Below are positions 56,765 through 64,000 of a stretch of DNA of 64,000 nt, in pieces. Made by a program: the position numbers and the translations under genes. This stretch comes from Paralichthys olivaceus (taxonomy: Eukaryota > Chordata > Actinopteri > Pleuronectiformes > Paralichthyidae), in contig NC_091111.1 in the NCBI RefSeq assembly GCF_024713975.1, positions 13,517,001 to 13,581,000 of the forward strand, in the 5' to 3' direction. Under the pieces are notes generated by a model that saw only the letters and a list, made by a program, of their open reading frames with translations, had not been told where the DNA came from and made no database searches. Numbering within the stretch: position 1 is the stretch's first letter; each line of letters begins with the position of its first letter.

Positions 56765-59545
56765 AGTGCTTATGGCAATTTTATCGTTGTCTTTTTACTG
56801 TCGTTGTTGTTGCTCATTATGGGACACGCCAAGAAAAAGGAAAATCAAAGCGAGGGAGGGGGTTTAAAAATCTGGAAGAGAGTCCTGGCTTGTTACGGTG
56901 CTTGTTGGTCGGATGGATGAGAACCAGAAGAGGATCAGAACAAATGGAAAGCAAGAAAAAAAACTGCTGAAGAGAAGTCATCTCAAACTACAAGTGGATT
57001 CACAAACACGTTTGTGTTGCCTGCAGTGCCAAAAGCGACCAAGAGAGGTCAGCCTGGGGCAAACTCCTGCTCAGCTGGGGAGTTTGTGCCGGGCCGGAGC
57101 ACTGACACCGGAGGCATCCAGGATGACAACTTTTCAGTATTCCAGCATGATGCAACACATTGGTTGCCAATCTCTTCTGTCTCCTGTAGAAAATCCCCAG
57201 AATGCCGTGCAGCCACAGAGTCTGCACTTTGAACCTGTCGTCACTATAATGTTTTAGTTTCTGGACGTATCTTTTTATTTTGTATTAGCAGATGTGGATG
57301 TTGTCCATGTGGTTGCTGTTAGTGGAGATGGAAGCATTAACTTTGGGCGGTGTTTCGTTTTACGTGTGCCTGAGCTATCCAGCACAGTGTGCATACGTGC
57401 TGATGCTGCTGCTCCCATGTTGTATTCAGCGGGGTCATATTGATCCCCAAATAACCCAACCCCCCCACCACCACATTATACCCCCTATCCATTCGAGATC
57501 TACTGCATTACCCCCTTCCTCCTCTTGTCCTCCACCCCCCCTCCCATCCCAAAATCTCAAATGTCAATTTAAGCTAATCCAAGGATTGTGTGAAACCTGG
57601 AGAAGTGTGGAGAGAAACTCAAAGAACACTGAGCCCTTTTTGAGTTTAACTGTACACGTGTGGATGAGTTTCTGTGTTCATGATGTGTGTGTGTGTGCAC
57701 GTGCGTGTGTGTTTGTTTCGCACACAACGGAGAAAAAAAAAGTACGTCTTTGAATTTCATGTGTCAAAAAAAAAGCGAGGCATCTTGAAGGAAAGACTTC
57801 TTGCTTCTGCTGTAGCTCTGTTTTTGTGAGATAACTGTTTTGTCATTTGTTGATGATGATGTTTATGTTTCTGGTAAGGGGAAAAGAAAAAAAAAATCTT
57901 AAAGAGAAAGTTAGAAACCAGGTTTTCCAGGAGGGATTTGCTTCCGGTTGCCCTAACCACACCTTATCTGTCTTCCGCTTATCCCAGCTGCCTGGTCACC
58001 CTAACACTTTTGAAGCTTTGGATTGTGAATTTTACCAGTAAATAAATACCTCTTCTGTTTTTTTCTCTATAAAAAAAACATATGAGAAGTGCTCTTTGTT
58101 GAGCAGAGACTCTTTCCGGGCCGCCGCGTTCTCTTTGCTCGGGGAGCCGGCTCGCCCACACAGGGCCGGCTGCGGTCGATCAGCTGTCGAACGCAGGCGG
58201 TTGTAGCTGTGCTTATTTCCCTGCTGGGGAAGTCTAACAAGTGCAAAAGCAGCTTTTTTTTTATTTTGAACAGAGGTGTAAAACCTCTACTGTTTTGTTT
58301 TTGTTTACTAAAACCAGTAAAGAACTGCATTCTCCTGAGGTTGTGTTGAGAGAATCAGACAGATGAATGAATGAGTGATATCTCGATGAGGAGGGTGAAG
58401 ATGAAAAAAAAAAAAAAAAGGAATGGTACATTTGGAAGTGGTTTGAGAGGAAGTGGAGGTTTTTCAGACTTCTGACTGATGTCAGTTACTGACACTTTTA
58501 TATGAAACTATATGAAAAAGATGGATAAAAAAAAATAAAACTATGATATCGAATTGTTGTGTATCATTCGTAGTTTTCTCCCAAATAATTTCATTGCTTT
58601 ATCAAAGAGATTGTTTTTAGATGTGGAGAGGCCTACACGATTCAGGAATCAAAGTGTCACATAGCACAATCACTGTCACCATCGGCTCACTTCCACCACT
58701 CAGTTGCACAAGTACAGTACTTTATGTAACTTGTGGTAATTACGAAGCATATTTCAGTGCTTTTATGCAAAAGATGACTAACTGATAGATGCGAGTGTCG
58801 GTCTCACATTCTTTATTTCAACAAAGCTAACGTCATTACAAGCAGGCTGACCTCAGGGGGATGTTTCAGTTGGTCATCAGGGCAGTCCAGGGACTTTTCA
58901 TGTGAATTTCATTTCACTGCATAAACTCGAGTGGTCAAAAGCTTCTTTTTTTGCTCTTGACCAACATTCAGATGGAGCTGAGGGGGAATTCTTTACCTCG
59001 CTTTCCTGTCGCCCCTCACTGGGAAAAAATCCTTGTGAGTCTGTTATTCTGTCGGTAACTTCAGGGTGTCGCCCATCGAGGCCACAAAGGCCTGTATGTC
59101 AAAACAGAATCACCAGCACAAACTCTATAATCCCCGCTGACCAAACTGCCTTTTCATATCAGGTGGCTTTCCCCGACGACGGCAATGATTATATACGGCA
59201 TAGAAGCATTTCTAGAGCAACCTTGATATCAGCCAACTTTCAACTGTTCATATCAACCTGAGAAATTCTGTGTAGAGAACAATGTTTGTAATTAGCTTTG
59301 GCTAATGAGCTGTTTTAGTGGTTTTTGAAACATCGACTTGTCTTGTGGTTGTTTTAAGGTCACTGTTGTGTGAGATCTGGCGAAAACGGAGGTTTTGTCA
59401 TTTGCATTATGTGCCGTTTAAGATTTGTTTTGTTGTAATAACAATGTGATTTAAAAATCTGTACTTTAGGCTACTTGGTGTAACTTGTGAGCACTGCCTG
59501 GCCCCATATCTGTGTAACAATAAAGGCTTTGAGAAGCGAAAGGTT
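56765..59545 (+). other. sesn1: sesn1 3' UTR
   Basis: Non-coding sequence between the TGA at 56762 and the last poly(A) signal. Two usable signals: AATAAA at 58534-58539 (in an A-rich context) and AATAAA at 59519-59524 (clean context). Two UTR lengths, about 1.8 and 2.8 kb, are therefore possible. Several A-runs are present. Confidence 0.65.
59519..59524 (+). terminator. sesn1: sesn1 distal poly(A) signal
   Basis: AATAAA in TAACAATAAAGGCTTTGAG, followed by a T-rich stretch. It lies about 40 bp from the opposing armc2 signal. Confidence 0.7.
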
Positions 59546-59564
59546 TTTTCCCACTTTGTTCAGC

Positions 59565-60176
59565 TTTATTATCAACAAGTTCCACTGTCACACAACACAA
59601 GCAATAAAAACAATACATGACTATTTAAAGAGGTGAATTCCAGGTCAGTCATCAGTTTACGAGACTAAGTCCTCATAGAACTATCAACAACAACAACGAC
59701 ACAGTGATCTGACAAAACAAATCCAATCTGTGAAGTGTGCAAAGACCTGGAACATGTGAGGATATGCAGTTTGTTATGGGAGATAAAGTGCATAAAAGGT
59801 TGAAAAGGTTAATATCAATAACTATGTCAACAACGTCAAAACAAAGAAAATGGTAGAAAGTGCCAGCGTGCTCAACTGCAGATTCTGAGGAATATGTCGG
59901 GTGCACATCGATTGAATAAGATTATTAAGATTATTTACATGACAATGTTTGCCCTGATAAAATTACATTTAAAAAGATGTTGGTATTTAAGACAAGGGAC
60001 CAGTGAAAATAAATAAACATCATATACAAACGGAAGTGCAAGTATTTGTCAATAAACAAGACATTTTCACTCTTTCACACATCATGAAAAATGACGAGAG
60101 GATTTTAATATTAATAAAATCAAGGAAATACTTTCCCTCTATGGCAACATGACTCTAAACTCCTCATCCCAGCGTG
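59565..60176 (-). other. armc2: armc2 3' UTR with poly(A) signal
   Basis: The minus-strand AATAAA (plus-strand TTTATT at 59565-59570) closes a UTR of about 600 bp after the armc2 stop codon at 60177-60179. No other feature seen inside it. Confidence 0.65.
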
Positions 60177-63100
60177 TCAGTCGTTCTGCTGCGGCAGCTG
60201 GAGTGTCTCTATCAGTTTCTGAGCTACAGGCAGGAACTCCAACTCCCAGCATGCCTTGTGATAATCCCTCATATCTTCATTTTCTATCCACTTCAGAGCC
60301 TCCTCTTCATCTAAGGAAGGAATGAGAAATAATGGACATCATGTTCATTTTTCATGTTGCAGTGTCGTGTTTATTGTTCAAACTGTTTCCATTGAGGTAT
60401 AATGTTCAGAATAGTGTGTTCCTCCCTTCCCCCTGAGGCCCAGTGATGTGAGTCAGAGCAGCTTCTCTCCAGCATGTTTTCCTCCATTGTTGTGTGAGTG
60501 TTAATAATAATAACGACACCAACCTAAGTATGTAGTGAGGATCTTCAGCAGGGACTCGCTCTCCTGGGCATCAAGCAGTGGCTCTGAACCGCCACCGATC
60601 AGGTTCCACAACGCCTGACAAACCTGCCCTGCCAGCTGCCAGTCACCTGGTCCAAAGTCTCTGAGACAGTCCAGCAGCCTGGCCACACACACACACACAC
60701 ACACACACATGGAAGACATCATATGACTCGACGGAGCAGAATTCACATGACCAGCAGGTTTGTGGGAATTAGCTTCACTTCACTGGGCCTAGATCTGAAA
60801 GAAAACTTTGTGTGTGTGTGTGAGAAGGAGGAAATAAGAGCTTGATTGTTCAAAGCTCACTTTTGAAGTGATAATCTCACACTACAAACAACATCATTTC
60901 ACAGAGTTACCCTGTTGGAAATGTACAAACGAATGAATGTTAGAAGACGTTAACTTTGTAAAACTACTGTGAACAAATAAGATCAAGGCTGAGCAGATTA
61001 GTAGCAACTTGTCCGTGCCAGTGAAGTTGTTGTGCTCATGTTTGTTGAAATGAAGACCATATTTCCCAAAAACCCTGTTTACTCTGCTGCTGCACACAGG
61101 ATGAAACAAAAGCCCAGGAACCAGAAAGCTGTTGCTCACTTTGCAATTTTGAATATTCAAATAAAAGTGAGGTATTTTTTGTGTCCATCTGCAGCTGCAG
61201 TTGTGTATATGTACACATCTTACATTCATAGCAACATCTCAGAGTGTGTTGGTGCTTACTTGGCAGCAGCCCCCTCAAGTGAGAGACGGACCCTGTTGGG
61301 AGGGTCCAGAGCCAGGTTGGTGAGGACTCCACAGGCTGAAAAACACATCTCACTGCTTTTAGAGTCCAGCAGCGTCACAGCAAACTGGTGCACTGAAAGA
61401 CGAGACAATGGAGGAAAAACATGAAGGGACTGACCGGCGGAGGACAAAGCAGGACAAAGGTAACAGAGCTGCGATCACCGGCATCAGCAGGAGTGTTTAT
61501 ACTGAGTGTGACTGGCCTTGGAGATAAGTGCAGCCCAAACATGACACAACTGTATGTAGAGGTGTGTACTATCCTGAGTTCTGTGCTATTAAGATACAAT
61601 CGATTTATCTTTAGTGCAACTTTGTCTGTAAAACTAGAACAATGTGGCTGAAAGATACATTGTGTAATTGTAGAACCATGTTTGAGGTTTGTTTTGTGTG
61701 TGTCTGTTTAAGTTTGTGTTCAAAATATACCTTTGTTTTGCGTAATGAAGTCCCGCACATCCTTGGACTGTGACATGTTCCCATATACACGGGTGGCCTC
61801 GAGCATGGCATCCATACTGGAGCTGAGCACCAGCTTCAACATCACTGAAGGGAACATAAGGGATCGAGCAGAGAGAAGAGAGGAATCTGGGATCACATAG
61901 CAGCAAACTGTCAGTGTTTTCATTTTTCAAGTGTGCCGATCTTTCTGTCTTACGCTTTGTGATGGCGACTTGACTGCGTCTGATTACAGAGCTTTGCTCC
62001 TGGTAGAACGACAGGTTGTTGATGGTGGCGGCGACATTCACCAACAGCTCCTCGCTCTCCTGCACGGACCTCAACTCTGTACACACACACAGAAGGAAAA
62101 AGGCGAAGGTTAACCCTTGTGTGACATAATTTCTTACAAAGACCTTTAGAGGTGTTTGTCTTTCCCCCTGGAAATCCTCCTGTATGAAATGCAGCCAACA
62201 GAGGGAGCTTCCACACTGCATGACCTCGAGGAGCAGGCCTTTATGCTCCTGAGACAAACTGCTCACTGTTCAATTATATGAAGTCTCTATGCGATATCAC
62301 AAAATATACATTTTTTAGATTGACATGTAAAAACATACATATGTCCATACAGGCTCTTTCCCTGATATTGACCAACCAGATGAATCCAGGTGAAAGCTTC
62401 ATTTTATGTTGAGAAGATAAAGTAAATGTACATAATCCTTAAACAAATGCAATGTATTGTTTAAAGTGGGATGCACTCAATGTGTAATGCAGTTATTAGT
62501 ATAAATACATGCTCCCTGGGATTTCAGCCAGCTTGCATGTGACAGCTCTGCCACACCAACAGTGACAGTGACATTCTCATAAAAGCAGCTTGTGTCTAGT
62601 TAATTTAGGTCCTGATGTTGTCGTTTTGATCACGAGCTGCATACAAAGGTCAACGTGTCCCAATCCAAGCAGCCACTCGGAAACCAAGTCTGCTCCTCAT
62701 AAAGCAACAGATGTCACGCTCGCTCATAAATCGTGGATATTGCGGTTGCACTGTCAACCCGGCGCCTGCGTCATAAAGAATTTTGTTTCTGGGTCGGACT
62801 GGAAATGGCACTTTGTTGTCTCTAATGTAAAGCAGCTCAGCCTGTCAGGAACTTGATCAAAACAGTTCATCGATCAAACCTGCTCTTTCATCCTCTTCTG
62901 AGGTTTCTGTTTTCCTGTCCCCAGCTGTCACACCAACCACCATCTTCAAACGTTACAGTTACTTCCCATCCTACTTGCTGGCTCACATATCCCTTCATAC
63001 CCTTTTTTCTACACTTCAGTCTGACCCCTGTTTTGTTTGTTTGATATTTGTCTCCCAGCTGCCACGAAGCGTGTGTAGGAGGCAGCAGCAGCAGCACAGA

Positions 63101-64000
63101 AATTGAGAAGTTTCATATCCACCTGCGCATCAGCTCAACCTGTCCTGAAACCATCAAACCACATGGGAGAATTTCACACACACACAAACCAAGTCGTCTG
63201 TGAGATGAGACAGAACATCCTGCTCGTGTGCTTCGCTCTGTCAGACTCAGAAAAACAAAACAGGTAAACCAAAAAGAGGATGTGCTACGTGTTGCAGAGA
63301 CGGCACTGAGAGGAAAGCGAGCGGTGGAATGAAGAGACAAAATGAGGAGATTGTTTTTGACAAATGTCGTGTCTTGTTCCCAGCACAGGGGAAGTGGTTG
63401 AGCACCCAGCAGATATTTCCTGTACATACAATGCACCAAACAGCTATTTTTAGAGACTTATCAGAGCTCCACATTGTCACACATTGTTCCTTCCGTGTGA
63501 CAGAGATACAATACTGACAAAAGGGACAAATTCAAAAGTGTTATGGCTGTAACTCTGCTACTGATGGCACTTATGGACTCGGATGTTTCTCAGTAGAGCG
63601 CATACCTCAGCCCAACAGTCCCCTTATGAAACCACTTTTAAATTCACTAGATCCAGCTTTTCATTGGGATTTGAACCAAATATTAGTCCCCTCAACATGT
63701 CTGATTGTTTTCTTCAAGATCCATTAATTAATCTCTGAGACGTCAATGAAAAATGTTGAATAAAAGTAAAAACAACAGATCTTCCCCCTGATCCAGATCT
63801 GCACCAACATGTAATGGCTTTTCCCTTCATGCTCCACAACTCCACAAAATTTCACGGGAATCGATTAAGTCGTTTGTGCGTCATCCGACTGACAAACAAA
63901 CAAACATAACCTCCTTGGTAGAAGCATAAAAACTGAATGATGTTGATGAGATCCCCCTGCTCTCTGCTCACCAAGTGTCTCCATCAGAAGCTGAATGCAG
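60177..64000 (-). CDS. armc2: Armadillo repeat-containing protein 2, C-terminal part (partial)
   Basis: ARMC2 is an armadillo-repeat protein required for axoneme and sperm flagellum assembly; its algal homologue acts as an IFT adaptor for radial spokes. Six minus-strand exons join in phase: 64000-63972 (continues outside the window), 62076-61954, 61844-61731, 61392-61260, 60678-60524 and 60310-60177. They give about 240 residues: CIQLLMETL, ELRSVQESEELLVNVAATIN, NNLSFYQEQSSVI, LVLSSSMDAMLEATRVYGNM, VRDFITQNKVHQFAVTLLDS, ACGVLTNLALDPPNRVRLS, DCLRDFGPGDWQLAGQVCQA, DEEEALKWIENED and the end LIETLQLPQQND. These read as successive ARM helices (LLVNVAATINNLS, ACGVLTNLALDPPNR, VCQALWNL). Adjacency to sesn1 in inverted orientation matches the human ARMC2-SESN1 pair. 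Confidence 0.88.
63541..63925 (+). repeat. Dispersed fish repeat in the armc2 intron
   Basis: The phrases CCTGATCCAGATCTGCACCA, TTTCACGGGAATCGATTAAG, CGTTTGTGCGTCATCC and GACAAACAAACAAACATAAC belong to a very common teleost repeat tail (family name not certain). It lies between the two leftmost-coded armc2 exons. Left boundary approximate. Confidence 0.6.

Overview
The window is vertebrate genomic DNA, almost certainly from a teleost fish. Genes have small exons with GT...AG introns and AATAAA poly(A) signals. There are many long (GT)n, (CA)n and (CT)n microsatellites, decayed fish-type interspersed repeats and a LINE fragment. The three recognisable genes form the block cep57l1 - sesn1 - armc2, in the same relative order and orientation as CEP57L1 - SESN1 - ARMC2 on human chromosome 6q21.

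Layout. 1-3430: probably the 3' UTR of an upstream + strand gene (AATAAA at 3413); no coding sequence recognised. 3431-6370: intergenic. 6716-9770, minus strand: complete cep57l1 coding region in 11 exons (482 aa). 9771-11022: head-to-head promoter region shared with sesn1, holding CCAAT boxes, a forkhead core, two ZNF143-like motifs, a CRE and a (CT)n tract. 11023-56764, plus strand: sesn1. It has a long isoform (556 aa, first exons at 11 and 12 kb) and a short isoform (488 aa, own first exon at 53.55 kb). They share eight 3' exons between 54.4 and 56.8 kb. 59.52-64 kb, minus strand: the 3' end of armc2, arranged tail-to-tail with sesn1; the two poly(A) signals lie about 40 bp apart.

The 42-kb sesn1 intron (12458-54403) holds most of the unusual material. 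(1) On the opposite strand, between 16.07 and 24.46 kb, lies a series of exon-like segments with matching splice phases and a terminal exon followed by AATAAA. It looks like the 3' part of an unrecognised gene, now damaged. (2) An inverted duplicate of one of its exons lies at about 20.5 kb. (3) Two near-consensus p53 response elements lie at 30278 and 40737, which matters because SESN1 is a known p53 target. (4) A CCAAT/CRE/TATA promoter-like island lies near 25.3 kb. (5) There is a TTAA-flanked MITE, several palindromes and very long GT tracts.

Functionally, sesn1 encodes a leucine-sensing GATOR2 inhibitor and stress protein upstream of mTORC1. cep57l1 encodes a centrosomal coiled-coil protein. 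armc2 encodes an armadillo-repeat protein needed for axoneme/flagellum assembly. They are syntenic neighbours and do not form an operon-like unit. All exon coordinates were read by eye from splice consensus, phase and family resemblance; no alignment was run.
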